From NCBI GenBank assembly GCA_963716235.1, contig CAVQTE010000014.1, positions 95,807 to 159,806 on the forward strand: a stretch of DNA of 64,000 nucleotides, given 5' to 3'. The translations under genes were made by a program, and so were the position numbers. Within the stretch, counting starts at the first letter, position 1; every line of letters begins with the position of its first letter. The notes under the pieces are model-generated. The model was not told the origin of the DNA, ran no database searches, and was given only the letters and a program-made list of their open reading frames with translations. Source of the stretch: Sva-07 sp963716235 (GTDB lineage: Bacteria > Actinomycetota > Acidimicrobiia > Acidimicrobiales > Ilumatobacteraceae). Below, in pieces: positions 8,556 through 17,478 of the stretch.

Positions 8556-9136
8556 GCGAGGCAGGGATCCAACCGGGCCGTATCGGCCGGCCTCCGAAAA
8601 TTGACGAGCACGGCACACCCACGCGAGAGCGACTGCTGCGAGCCGCGGTGGAGGCGTGTGTCGAATTCGGCTACGACGGCGCAACGCTGGCTGACATCGC
8701 CAGGCGGGCCGGTGTGTCGACCCCGGCGGTGTACAGCCATTTCAGCGGCAAAGCCGCTCTCCTGGTCGAAGCCAGCAAGCACGAACTCGATGCCATCGCC
8801 ACGACACGTCTGCCCGGCGAGGCCGGGGTGCGCGAGATCGCACGCCACTGGCTGCAGCCCGACTTCGCGGCGACGCGGATCCTCGTCGCCGAGTTGCACT
8901 GCGCGGCGATCCGCCAACCCGAAGTGGCCGAGCTGCTCGGTCACTGGCAACGCGAGAACGCCGAGCGACTCGAAGAGCTCGCCGGCCTCAGCGCCGGGCA
9001 GGTCCGGATGTACTACCTGCTGCTCGTCGGCTTGTCGCACGCCGATCAGGTCGACTCGTTGGATGTCACCCGAGACGATTTCGAAGGCCAGATCGGCGCG
9101 CTGATCGACGACTGGTTCCGGCGCGACCGGGCCTGA
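8552..9136 (+). CDS. TetR-family transcriptional regulator
   Basis: A 194-residue TetR regulator starting at GTG 8552, whose GTGA overlaps the TGA of the ThuA gene. The basic lead GRIGRPPK is followed by the helix-turn-helix at about 25-70 (RERLLRAAVEACVEFGYDGATLADIARRAGVS with the recognition part TPAVYSHFSGK). The C-terminal domain is helical and unassigned. The gene ends 51 bp before operator site 2, which controls the DUF35-to-VOC operon, and it is co-transcribed with the SDR behind operator site 1. That makes it the leading candidate for the shared palindrome regulator (inference). Confidence 0.9.
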   Translation: MSEAGIQPGRIGRPPKIDEHGTPTRERLLRAAVEACVEFGYDGATLADIARRAGVSTPAVYSHFSGKAALLVEASKHELDAIATTRLPGEAGVREIARHWLQPDFAATRILVAELHCAAIRQPEVAELLGHWQRENAERLEELAGLSAGQVRMYYLLLVGLSHADQVDSLDVTRDDFEGQIGALIDDWFRRDRA

Positions 9137-9187
9137 CGCCGGCGCGCTTCACTGCGGATCGGCCGGGACCCCGCTGCTACTGTCGTT

Positions 9188-9205
9188 CCTTAACGATCAT
9201 TCAGT
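9188..9205. promoter_or_regulatory. Candidate TetR operator, site 2
   Basis: CCTTAACGATCATTCAGT keeps the AACGATC core and matches 13 of 18 positions of the derived consensus. It lies 35 bp upstream of the DUF35 start codon in the only sizeable gap of this operon. Confidence 0.55.
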
Positions 9206-9240
9206 TAGGTCCGCTCGTCTGGGTCGACCGAAGGAGACCA

Positions 9241-9705
9241 ATGACCACCACCGTCGCTGTCGCCGATGGCATCTTCACCATCGACAACGGCAAGCCCACG
9301 CTGCTGGGCAGCCGTTGCACGAACTGCGGGAACCACATGTTCCCCCGCCAGAGCGGATGCCCGCGCTGCATGTTCAACACCCAAGAAGACGTCGAGCTCG
9401 CCACGCGAGGCACGCTGTGGACCTGGACGGTGCAGGCATTCCCACCGAAGTCGCCGCCGTACCTCGGCCCGAGCGGCGATGACTTCGTGCCCTACGGCGT
9501 CGGGTACGTCGAACTCGACGGCCAGCTCCGCGTCGAGGCTCGCCTGACCGAGTCCGACCCGGACAAGCTGATCATCGGCATGGAGATGGAGTTGGTGCTC
9601 GATCCGCTGTGCATCGACGACGACGGCAACCAGGTCGTCACCTACGCATTCGCCCCCGTGTCCTCCCCGGCCCCCGAGGCCACTTCTGAAGGAGATCCCT
9701 CATGA
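9241..9705 (+). CDS. DUF35/OB-fold zinc-ribbon acyl-CoA-binding partner protein
   Basis: A 154-residue protein with a four-Cys zinc ribbon (C26, C29, C40, C43: RCTNCG...GCPRC) followed by an OB-fold (LWTWTVQAFPPKSPPY, YGVGYVEL, ELVLDPLC). DUF35 proteins act as obligate partners of thiolase-like enzymes. In steroid side-chain degradation they pair with the Ltp2 aldolase, in other pathways with acyltransferases or synthases. Here the next gene overlaps by 4 bp and is thiolase-like, so the two very probably form a complex. ATG 9241 follows an AAGGAGA ribosome site. Confidence 0.92.
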   Translation: MTTTVAVADGIFTIDNGKPTLLGSRCTNCGNHMFPRQSGCPRCMFNTQEDVELATRGTLWTWTVQAFPPKSPPYLGPSGDDFVPYGVGYVELDGQLRVEARLTESDPDKLIIGMEMELVLDPLCIDDDGNQVVTYAFAPVSSPAPEATSEGDPS

Positions 9706-10841
9706 GCAACGTCGCGATCGTCGGCATCGGCATGCACGAGTTCGGCCGGACCGACGGCGTCTCGGGCATGGACCAGGGCGTGGTGGCCGTTCGGCGCGCC
9801 CTGGCCGACTGCGGTCAGCAGTGGTCCGACATGCAGTTCGCCGTCGGTGGATCGATGGACGGTGGCGCCGCCGACACCATGGTCAGCCGAGTCGGGCTGA
9901 CCGGCCTGCCGTTCACCAACGTCGTGAACGGTTGCGCGACCGGCGGTACCGCCCTCGCCCAGGCAGTGAACACCATCGAGTCCGGCGCGGCCGACATCGG
10001 CATGGCAATCGGGTTCGACAAGCACGAGCCCGGTGCGTTCCGCATCAAGGGCCCGCGCGGCAAGGACTGGTACGGCGGCTCCGGGCTTGCACTCACGACC
10101 CAGTTCTTCGGGATGAAGATCACGCGGTACATGCACGAGTACGGCATCACGCAAGCCTCGCTCGCCAAGGTCGCTTCCAAGGCGTTCCGCAACGGCTCGT
10201 TGAACCCGATGGCCTGGCGCCGCAAGCCGCTGAGCGAGCAAGAGGTCCTCGATTCGTTGATGCTCTCCTACCCGCTCACCCAGTACATGTTCTGCTCACC
10301 CGGCGAAGGCGGGGTCGCCATGATCCTGTGCCGTGCCGACAAGGCCAAGCAGTACACCGACCGCCCGATCTACCTCCAGGCGGCTGCAGTGCGCACCCGC
10401 AAGTTCGGTTCGTTCGAAGTGCTCGCGCCGTCGATTGCGCTCGAGCACGACCCGGGCCCGACATCGGCGGCATCCAAGGCGGCCTTCGAGATGGCCGGCA
10501 TCGGACCGCAGGACATCGACGTCGCCCAACTCCAGGACACCGAGGCCGGCGCCGAGATCATGCACATGGCCGAGAACGGCTTCTGCGAGCACGGCGAGCA
10601 GGAGCACATGCTGGCCAATGGTGAGACCGAGATCAACGGTCGCCTACCGGTCAACACCGACGGCGGCTGCCTTGCCAACGGCGAACCGATCGGTGCGTCA
10701 GGCTTGCGCCAGGTGTACGAGAACGTACTGCAGCTGCGCGGCGATGCGGGCGAACGACAGGTACCGAACGATCCCAAGGTTGCCTACACCCACGTGTACG
10801 GTGCGCCGGGAATCAGCGGCGTCACGATCCTGAGCCGCTGA
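9702..10841 (+). CDS. Thiolase-superfamily protein, possibly Ltp2-like CoA-ester retro-aldolase
   Basis: A 379-residue thiolase-fold protein. The nucleophile-type Cys78 is present (NGCATGG). The second half of the usual active site differs: LQDTEAGAE replaces the NEAF segment, GEPIGASG (327-334) replaces GHPxGxTG, and HVYGAPG (364-370, Tyr366) stands where thiolases have the CxG cysteine. Loss of the catalytic His and second Cys with a Tyr in place fits the DUF35-linked SCP-x/Ltp2 branch, which performs retro-aldol cleavage of 3-hydroxyacyl-CoA side chains rather than Claisen thiolysis. Its start overlaps the DUF35 stop (ATGA). The natural substrate is unknown. Confidence 0.85.
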   Translation: MSNVAIVGIGMHEFGRTDGVSGMDQGVVAVRRALADCGQQWSDMQFAVGGSMDGGAADTMVSRVGLTGLPFTNVVNGCATGGTALAQAVNTIESGAADIGMAIGFDKHEPGAFRIKGPRGKDWYGGSGLALTTQFFGMKITRYMHEYGITQASLAKVASKAFRNGSLNPMAWRRKPLSEQEVLDSLMLSYPLTQYMFCSPGEGGVAMILCRADKAKQYTDRPIYLQAAAVRTRKFGSFEVLAPSIALEHDPGPTSAASKAAFEMAGIGPQDIDVAQLQDTEAGAEIMHMAENGFCEHGEQEHMLANGETEINGRLPVNTDGGCLANGEPIGASGLRQVYENVLQLRGDAGERQVPNDPKVAYTHVYGAPGISGVTILSR

Positions 10842-10897
10842 CCGTCTCGCCGAACACCGCCGCTGACCACATTCGTCCGACCAGACAGGACCACCAC

Positions 10898-11902
10898 ATG
10901 GAACTCTCCACCGAGCTGCAGATGGACATGCACCGCCGCATGGTGCGCATCCGACTGTTCGAAGAAGCTGCCGGGAAGCTCGCCGAGGCGGCGAAGCTCC
11001 CGGGCTTCCTCCACCTCTACGTCGGCCAGGAGGCAGTCGCCGCCGGCGTGTGCGCCGCGCTGACCGACGACGACCAGATCACCTCGACGCACCGTGGCCA
11101 CGGCCATCTCGTCGCGAAGGGCGGCCAGTTCAACGAGATGATGGCCGAGCTCATGGGCAAGGCAACCGGATACTGCAAGGGCAAGGGTGGTTCGATGCAC
11201 ATCTCGAACCTCGATGTCGGCATGCTCGGCGCGAACGGCATCGTCGGAGCCGGCGCACCGATCGCCGTCGGCGCCGGCTTCGCCAACAAGTACAAGGGCA
11301 ATGGCAACGTGGCCGTCCCGTTCTTCGGCGACGGCTCCACCAACATCGGCGCCTTCCACGAAGCCGCCAACATGGCGTGCGCGCTCAAGCTGCCGGTGGT
11401 GTTCGTCTGCGAGAACAACGAGTACGGCGAGTTCACCGCCCGCGAGAAGACGATGGCGATCACCGACATCGTCGACCGTGCCGCCGGCTACGGCATGCCC
11501 GGCGTGATCGTCGACGGCATGGATGTCGTGGCCATTCACGAAGCAGCCACCGAGGCCGTCAACCGGGCGCGGCGTGGCGATGGTCCGTCGCTGATCGAAG
11601 CGAAGACGTACCGCTACTACAACCACCACGGGATCCAGAACCTCGGGCTCAAGTACCGCACCGACGACGAGGTGGCCAAGTGGCGCGAGCGGGATCCGAT
11701 CTTCACGTTCGAGGAACGACTCATCGAGATGGGCACCGCAACACGCGACGACATCGACGGCGTCTGGGCCGAACTGCGAGCCGACATCGACACGGCGATC
11801 GAGTTCGCCGAGAACAGCCCGGTGCCGACACCGGACCAGTTGCTCGTCGACGTGTACACCCTCCAAGCGACGCCCCTTCAAGCAGTGACGGTGCCGGCAT
11901 GA
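10898..11902 (+). CDS. acoA: TPP-dependent 2-oxoacid/acetoin dehydrogenase E1, alpha subunit
   Basis: A 334-residue E1-alpha of the acetoin/pyruvate dehydrogenase type. The thiamine diphosphate/Mg motif starts at GDG (144-146) and ends at NN (173-174): FFGDGSTNIGAFHEAANMA and CENNEYGEF. THRGHGH (64-70) carries the phosphorylation-loop/active-site histidines. It forms the first step of a dehydrogenase complex with the E1-beta and E2 genes just downstream. Presence of an acoX-like gene between E1-beta and E2 favours an acetoin-dehydrogenase-like complex, but in this island the true substrate could be another 2-oxo compound. The stop overlaps the E1-beta start by 4 bp. Confidence 0.9.
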   Translation: MELSTELQMDMHRRMVRIRLFEEAAGKLAEAAKLPGFLHLYVGQEAVAAGVCAALTDDDQITSTHRGHGHLVAKGGQFNEMMAELMGKATGYCKGKGGSMHISNLDVGMLGANGIVGAGAPIAVGAGFANKYKGNGNVAVPFFGDGSTNIGAFHEAANMACALKLPVVFVCENNEYGEFTAREKTMAITDIVDRAAGYGMPGVIVDGMDVVAIHEAATEAVNRARRGDGPSLIEAKTYRYYNHHGIQNLGLKYRTDDEVAKWRERDPIFTFEERLIEMGTATRDDIDGVWAELRADIDTAIEFAENSPVPTPDQLLVDVYTLQATPLQAVTVPA

Positions 11903-12888
11903 CCCGCAAGCTGACCTACGGCCAAGCCTTCAACGAGGCGGTCCGCCAGGAGATGGCGGCCAGCGACGACGTCTTCTGCGCCGGTGAGGACATCGGCGCC
12001 TTCGGTGGTGTGTTCCAGACCTACGCAGGACTCCAAGCCGAGTTCGGCGAACGGCGGGTCGTCGACACCCCGATCAGCGAGCAGGCCATCATCGGCCTCG
12101 GCGTCGGCGCTGCAGTCACGGGGCTGCGGCCGATCGTCGACATCATGTTCATGGACTTCCTGTGCGTGGCCTTCGACCAGATCGTCAACCAGGCGGCCAA
12201 GCTGAAGTACATGTTCGGTGGGGCGGCCACGATCCCCCTCACGATCACCACCGGTGGCGGCGCCGGACTCTCGGCGGCGGCGCAGCACAGCCAGTCACTC
12301 GAAGCACTCTTCTGCCACATCCCCGGGCTCAAGGTCGTGCATCCGTCGAACCCGTACGACATGAAGGGGTTGATGACCGCCTGCATCCGCGAGAACAACC
12401 CGACGCTCATGATCAAGCACAAGCGGCTGCTCGGCATGTCGGCCGAGGTGCCCGAGGAGGCGTACGCGATTCCGCTCGGCCAGGCCAACGTCGCCCGCGC
12501 GGGCAGTGACGTCACCGTGGTGGCGTGGGGGCGCATGGCGAACGAGACGCTCGACGCGGCGGAGAGGGTCGCCGCCGACGGCATCGACGTCGAGGTGATC
12601 GACCCCCGCACGTTGCAGCCGCTCGACACGGCGACGATCGTCGAGTCGGTCCGCAAGACGAACCGGGTGATCGTGGTCCACGAGGCGGTTCGCTTCGGTG
12701 GCCTCGGCGCGGAGGTGGCTGCCCAGATCCAGGAAGAGGCGTTCGACTACCTCGACGCGCCGGTCGCCCGCATCGCCGCACCCTTCTCACCCGTGCCCTT
12801 CACGCCCACCCTCGAGTCGATCTACCTGCCGTCGACGAACGACATCGAAGCGGGGATCCGCGCCATCGTTGCCCGACCCGGAGCCTGA
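11899..12888 (+). CDS. acoB: TPP-dependent 2-oxoacid/acetoin dehydrogenase E1, beta subunit
   Basis: A 329-residue E1-beta (transketolase pyrimidine-binding domain plus C-terminal transketolase domain). Typical segments are FCAGEDIGAFGGVF, DTPISEQAIIGLGVGAA, a GGGAGL...QHSQSLEA block with the active-site His, and the C-terminal VEVIDPRTLQPLD and RVIVVHEAVRFGGLGAEVAA. Its start ATG overlaps the alpha-subunit stop, giving equimolar translation of the heterotetramer. The acoX-like gene begins at GTG 12893, 4 bp after the stop. Confidence 0.92.
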   Translation: MTRKLTYGQAFNEAVRQEMAASDDVFCAGEDIGAFGGVFQTYAGLQAEFGERRVVDTPISEQAIIGLGVGAAVTGLRPIVDIMFMDFLCVAFDQIVNQAAKLKYMFGGAATIPLTITTGGGAGLSAAAQHSQSLEALFCHIPGLKVVHPSNPYDMKGLMTACIRENNPTLMIKHKRLLGMSAEVPEEAYAIPLGQANVARAGSDVTVVAWGRMANETLDAAERVAADGIDVEVIDPRTLQPLDTATIVESVRKTNRVIVVHEAVRFGGLGAEVAAQIQEEAFDYLDAPVARIAAPFSPVPFTPTLESIYLPSTNDIEAGIRAIVARPGA

Positions 12889-12892
12889 CCAC

Positions 12893-13942
12893 GTGTCGTC
12901 CTCGGCCGCGCTGTCGTCCGTCGGCGTCATCGTCAACCCGAACGCGGGCAAGGACATCCGTCGGCTGACCTCGGCGTCCGGGCAGACCTCCGATGCGGTG
13001 AAGATCGGGATCATGCGACGAGCGGCGGTGGGCGCGCTCGAGATGGGCGTGGAACGGATCCTGTTCAGCAGTGACACGCATCACCTGGCCGAGCGGGCGG
13101 TCGAGGGACTCGACGGTGTGATCGAGTTCCTGGACACGACGCTCACCGGCTCCCACCTCGACTCCGTGGCGGCGGCGCGCACGATGTGGAAGGAACAGGT
13201 CGGCGCGGTCATCGCGCTCGGTGGTGACGGCACCTGTCGCGACGTCGCCACCGGTTGGCCCGACGTTCCGCTCATTGCGATCTCGACCGGGACGAACAAC
13301 GTGTTCCCGTCAGCGGTCGACGGGACGACCGCCGGCGTCGCCGCCGCCCTCGTCGCGACGGGAGCCGTGGACGTCGGAACGGTCAGCCGCCGGGCGAAGC
13401 GTGTCGCGCTCCGTATCGAGAGCCCGAACTCGGTGGTGCACGAGCATGCACTGGTCGAGGCCGCCCTGATCGACACTGCCTTCGTGGGTGCACGAGCGGT
13501 CAACGACCCGACATCGATTCGATGGGTCGTCGCGTGCATCGCCAATCCGGCGAGCACCGGCCTGGCCAGCATCGCCGGACGCGTGCACCCCGTCGATCGC
13601 AACGAGCCCGGCGGGGTGCTCATCCGGCTCGGCGCCGGCGGACGTCATGTGCGAGTCCCTCTGGCGCCCGGCACGTTCACCACCCTCGACGTCGCCGGCG
13701 TCGAGCCACTCGACCCGTCGATGGTCGTCGGTCTGCCCGGCGGCGGCATCCTCGCCTTCGACGGCGAACGGACAACCCCGGTGTCGGCCGATTCCACGAT
13801 CACCGTCTCGATCGAGACGTCAGGACCTCGACTCCTCGACGTCGACACCACCCTCGCGATGGCCGCCGGCGATCGACGCTTCGACGTCGCCGACCTCCTC
13901 GAACATCGCACTCCACGACGAAAGGACATCCATGGCGACTGA
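12893..13942 (+). CDS. acoX: AcoX-like ATP-NAD kinase-fold protein
   Basis: A 349-residue protein with the diacylglycerol/NAD kinase fold. It shows VGVIVNPNAGKDIRR at the N-terminus, the GGDGTCRD loop (about 108-115) and AISTGTNNVFP. These are hallmarks of AcoX, the accessory protein of acetoin catabolic operons whose exact function is unsettled. It starts at GTG 12893 directly after E1-beta and its last 11 bp overlap the E2 gene, so it is embedded in the complex operon. It may supply or recycle a cofactor for the dehydrogenase (inference). Confidence 0.85.
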   Translation: MSSSAALSSVGVIVNPNAGKDIRRLTSASGQTSDAVKIGIMRRAAVGALEMGVERILFSSDTHHLAERAVEGLDGVIEFLDTTLTGSHLDSVAAARTMWKEQVGAVIALGGDGTCRDVATGWPDVPLIAISTGTNNVFPSAVDGTTAGVAAALVATGAVDVGTVSRRAKRVALRIESPNSVVHEHALVEAALIDTAFVGARAVNDPTSIRWVVACIANPASTGLASIAGRVHPVDRNEPGGVLIRLGAGGRHVRVPLAPGTFTTLDVAGVEPLDPSMVVGLPGGGILAFDGERTTPVSADSTITVSIETSGPRLLDVDTTLAMAAGDRRFDVADLLEHRTPRRKDIHGD

Positions 13943-15344
13943 GTTCATCATGCCCAAGCTCGGGCTCACGATGGAGGAGGGGACCATCACCGAATGGTTC
14001 GCCGACGACGGCGACACGGTGACGGCCGGCGCGGCGCTGCTGCGCATCGAGACCGACAAGACCGAGACCGACGTCGAAGCAGCGGCGTCGGGCCGGCTGC
14101 ACCGGGTCGGCCAGGTCGGCGACACGTTCGCCTGTGGCGAGCTGATCGGCTGGTTCCTCGCCGATGGTGAGCAGGCACCCGCTTCCGGTCCGGCCACCGG
14201 TTCGGCCACACCGGTCGCCGCTGCGGTTGCGTCGACGGTCACGGCAACGCCGACCCCGGCGGCCGCAGCACCCACGACGGGGCGGATCGTCGCCTCGCCG
14301 ATGGCAAAGCGGCTCGCCGCCGAACGCAACCTCGACCTGCGATTGATTCGCGGCACCGGCCCGGGTGGCCGCATCGTGGCGGCGGACCTCGACGGCGTCA
14401 CCGCCACGGCATCTGCACCTGCGGCGATCGTGACGCGCTCGGTCCCGCTCCTCGCAGCCGGGATCGGTGTTCCGGCCACTGCGGCCGCACGACAGTTGGC
14501 CGACCTGTTGGGCATCGATCTCGCCCAGGTCGCACCGGACCAGTTCGAGCAGCGCGTGACCAGGGACTCGGTGGCGCTCCACGTACGCGGTCTCCTCACC
14601 CAACCGATCGAGCCGACACCCGCAGCGCCTGCCGCGATCACCACGCTGCTCCCGGCGATGCAGGAGCCCACATCCGTGGTCCGGATGACCGGCGTCCGCG
14701 GCACCATCGCCCGTCGCATGCACGACTCACTCGCCCAGATGGCGCAGCTGACGCTGTTCATGGACGCCGACCTCGACGCCGTGGTCGCTGACCGCGAGCG
14801 CCGCAAGGCAGGTGGTGCTGCTCCGAGCTTCACCGACTACATCATCGCTGCGACCGCCCGTGCACTGCGTGAACACCCCGTCGTCAACAGCCAGATCATC
14901 GACGACGGACTTGCGCTCCTCCCGCACGTCCACGTCGGCATGGCCGTTGCGGTCGACAACGGCCTGATCGTCCCGGTCATCCGCGACACCGCCACGCTCG
15001 ACCTGGCGACACTCAGCGTCGAGTCGTCCCGTCTCGCCGAGGCCGCTCGCGCTGGTTCGCTGGCCTTGACCGACCTCGAAGGCGGCACGTTCTCCGTGAG
15101 CACTCTGGGAATGTTCGGCGTCGACGGGTTCACGCCCGTCATCAACCCGCCGAACACGGCGATTCTGGGTGTCGGCCGACTCCGCGACGACGTGGTGCTC
15201 GACGCCGACGGTCGGCCCGGGGTGACCAAGCGACTGACACTGAGCCTCACCTGGGACCACCGGGCGTTCGACGGTGCTCCGGCGGCCGGATTCTGTCGCT
15301 CGATCGTCGACCTCCTCGGCCGACCGGATTCCCTCGATGCATAA
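13932..15344 (+). CDS. acoC: Dihydrolipoamide acyltransferase (E2) of 2-oxoacid/acetoin dehydrogenase
   Basis: A 470-residue E2. The lipoyl domain spans 1-78 with lipoyl Lys43 (ETDKTET). An Ala/Pro/Thr-rich linker at 80-118 leads to a peripheral subunit-binding domain at 119-155 (ASPMAKRLAAERNLDLRLI, GTGPGGRI). A degenerate second PSBD-like stretch lies near 175-200. The catalytic domain ends with DHRAFDG, giving His443 and Asp447. It passes the acyl group from E1 to CoA. An E3 dihydrolipoamide dehydrogenase gene is absent here and must be supplied elsewhere. ATG 13932 overlaps the AcoX 3' end and is preceded by AAAGGACATCC. Confidence 0.93.
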   Translation: MATEFIMPKLGLTMEEGTITEWFADDGDTVTAGAALLRIETDKTETDVEAAASGRLHRVGQVGDTFACGELIGWFLADGEQAPASGPATGSATPVAAAVASTVTATPTPAAAAPTTGRIVASPMAKRLAAERNLDLRLIRGTGPGGRIVAADLDGVTATASAPAAIVTRSVPLLAAGIGVPATAAARQLADLLGIDLAQVAPDQFEQRVTRDSVALHVRGLLTQPIEPTPAAPAAITTLLPAMQEPTSVVRMTGVRGTIARRMHDSLAQMAQLTLFMDADLDAVVADRERRKAGGAAPSFTDYIIAATARALREHPVVNSQIIDDGLALLPHVHVGMAVAVDNGLIVPVIRDTATLDLATLSVESSRLAEAARAGSLALTDLEGGTFSVSTLGMFGVDGFTPVINPPNTAILGVGRLRDDVVLDADGRPGVTKRLTLSLTWDHRAFDGAPAAGFCRSIVDLLGRPDSLDA

Positions 15345-15356
15345 GGAGCACCAACG

Positions 15357-15830
15357 ATGATCGACTATCAGGACGTCTTCCACGTCGGGGTCCGGGTCCC
15401 CGACCTCGAACGCGCCATGGACGAACTCGGCGCCAGCCTCGGTGTCACCTGGTCCGAGACACGCGAGAACCCGGCCCAGACGCTGTGGACCCCGACCGAC
15501 GGCCTGCAGGAGATCCACCTGCGGTACACGTACTCCGCCGAGGGGCCCCAGCACATCGAGCTGCTCCAGGGAACGGCCGGTTCATTCTGGGACGGCAACG
15601 ACCACGCCGGCGCGCATCACATGGGCGTCTGGGTCGACGACGTCGACGGCGAGACCGACACGCTCATCACCGCGGGTTGGACCCTCGTCGGTGCCCAGAA
15701 CGACCCCGGCGCGGACGCCGGGTACGGCATGTTCACCTACTTGCAGCCGCCGAGCGGATTGATCGTGGAGTTGGTCAACCGCGCCGCGCTGTCGTTCTTC
15801 GAGCAGTGGTGGGGCGCCGCCCTCAGCTGA
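15357..15830 (+). CDS. VOC-superfamily (glyoxalase-like) protein
   Basis: A 157-residue VOC-fold protein with two beta-alpha-beta-beta-beta modules: FHVGVRVPDLERAMDELG at the start and HHMGVWVDDVDGETDTL in the second half, ending PPSGLIVELVNR. The metal ligands His9, His82-region residues and the terminal Glu are in expected positions, so a metal-dependent isomerase, lyase or dioxygenase is possible; methylmalonyl-CoA-epimerase-like folds are also in this family. It is the last gene of the DUF35-AcoX-E2 operon with an AAGGAG site before ATG. Its last 8 bp overlap the convergent acyl-CoA synthetase gene. Confidence 0.85.
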   Translation: MIDYQDVFHVGVRVPDLERAMDELGASLGVTWSETRENPAQTLWTPTDGLQEIHLRYTYSAEGPQHIELLQGTAGSFWDGNDHAGAHHMGVWVDDVDGETDTLITAGWTLVGAQNDPGADAGYGMFTYLQPPSGLIVELVNRAALSFFEQWWGAALS

Positions 15831-17445
15831 CCACTGCTGCCTGCTCGCGTGCCCACCGGTAGTCGGCCTTCCCGTTCGGCGCGCGGTACACCTCGTCGAC
15901 GAACACGACCCGGCGCGGTGCCTTGTAGTCGGCGATCGACTCCTTGACGGTCGCGATGATGTCGTCGGCCGAGGTCGGTTCCGTCACCGAACACACGAGC
16001 ACCACGGTCTCGCCGAACCGATCGTGGGGTACCCCGACGACGTTCGCGTCGATCACAGAGGGGTGCTTGCGTGCCGCGACCTCGACCTCTTCGGGATAGA
16101 TCTTCTCCCCGCCCGAGTTGATGCAGACAGAGCCCCGGCCGAGGAGCGTGACGGTGCCGTCCTCGGCGATCGTCGCGAAGTCGCCCGGCACCGTGTACCT
16201 GACGCCGTCGACGACCCGGAACGTCTGCGCCGTCTTCTCCTCGTCGTTCCAGTAGCCCGTCGGCATCGGCCCGGCAGCCGCGAGCATCCCCGGCTCGGCG
16301 CTCCCCCGCGGCAGCACCTGCCCGCTGAGCGGGTCGATCGTGACGACGTTCGGCGGCGCCGTGAAGATCGCCGTCTCCGGAGGGTCCTGGCCCGGCACCG
16401 TCATCGACATGGCGTACGGCCCGCCCTCCGAGGCACCGATCATGTCGAGGATCACGGCGTTCGGCAGTCGGCGCTGGAACGCCCTTTTCTGTTCCGCCGA
16501 CAGCGTCGCTCCGGTGGAGACGATGCGCGTGACCGAGGTCAGCTCCGGCAGCGCGCCGTCACGCTCCGCGGCGTCGAGGGCATCGTTCATGGGCCGGGCG
16601 AACGCGTCGCCCACGAGCGAGATCTGCGTGACCCGATGGCGCTGCACGAGATCCCACAACTCCGTCGCGTCGAACGACCGGCCACCGAGCAACACGACCG
16701 ATCCACCCATCACGAAGGCCCCGATCGCGAGGAACAGCGCCGTGCCGTGCATCAGAGGCGGCGCGCAGAGCATGACCGGGCTGCGACCCTCGGCCTGCAG
16801 TTCCGCGGCGACCCGCCCGACGTCGGCCGGGGTGGTCGGCACCTCGATACCCGCCGATGCGTACGCGGTGAACGCCAGGGCGCCGAACAGGTCGACGTGT
16901 CGCCACACGACGCCCTTGGGGTTGCCGGTGGTGCCCCCGGTGTAGAGCATGAGGGCGTCATCACCCGAGCGGTCGATCCGAGGCGCGGGCTCCGCCGCCG
17001 AGACCACCTCGTGGTACCACTCTGCGCCACTCACGAGCGGCGAGCCGTCATCGACCTGGAGCAGGATCCGCACGGTCGGCATCGACGCGGCCGCCGCGGC
17101 CACGCGGTCGCCGAGCGAGCCGTGGAAGATCAGCACCTCGGCACCGGCGTTGTCACAGATGTAGGCGATCTCCGGTGCCTTGTAGCGATAGTTCACGTTC
17201 ACCGGCGTGGCGCGCAGTTTGAACGCGGCGTACGTCGTTTCCAGGTACTCCGGACAGTTGAACATCAGCTGGGCGATCCGTGTGCCCTCGACGATGCCGC
17301 GCGCGCCGAGCGCCGATGCCATCCGGGCCGCTCGTTCATCCAGTTGTCGCCAGGTCAGCGTCTGCTCGCCGACGACCACGGCGACCTGGTCGGGTTGGGC
17401 ATCGGCGAATGCCTCCCACAGCGTCGCCCAGTTCTCGCTCAGCAT
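15823..17445 (-). CDS. AMP-forming acyl-CoA synthetase (FadD-like)
   Basis: A 540-residue ANL-superfamily ligase. The A3 phosphate loop YTGGTTGNPKGV is at about 167-178, the MIGASEGG region supplies the adenine-binding element, TVPGDFATIAEDG gives the A7 Asp, and the catalytic Lys of A10 is in APNGKADYRWA near the C-terminus. It activates a carboxylate to an acyl-CoA via an acyl-AMP. The overall pattern resembles actinobacterial FadD proteins used in steroid or fatty-acid breakdown. It is convergent with the VOC gene (8-bp overlap) and 33 bp upstream of it lies the PPOX-like gene, probably in one unit. Confidence 0.93.
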   Translation of the reverse strand: MLSENWATLWEAFADAQPDQVAVVVGEQTLTWRQLDERAARMASALGARGIVEGTRIAQLMFNCPEYLETTYAAFKLRATPVNVNYRYKAPEIAYICDNAGAEVLIFHGSLGDRVAAAAASMPTVRILLQVDDGSPLVSGAEWYHEVVSAAEPAPRIDRSGDDALMLYTGGTTGNPKGVVWRHVDLFGALAFTAYASAGIEVPTTPADVGRVAAELQAEGRSPVMLCAPPLMHGTALFLAIGAFVMGGSVVLLGGRSFDATELWDLVQRHRVTQISLVGDAFARPMNDALDAAERDGALPELTSVTRIVSTGATLSAEQKRAFQRRLPNAVILDMIGASEGGPYAMSMTVPGQDPPETAIFTAPPNVVTIDPLSGQVLPRGSAEPGMLAAAGPMPTGYWNDEEKTAQTFRVVDGVRYTVPGDFATIAEDGTVTLLGRGSVCINSGGEKIYPEEVEVAARKHPSVIDANVVGVPHDRFGETVVLVCSVTEPTSADDIIATVKESIADYKAPRRVVFVDEVYRAPNGKADYRWAREQAAVVS

Positions 17446-17478
17446 GATTCCCCCATGTTCGGTCGTGTCGGCTGGATG

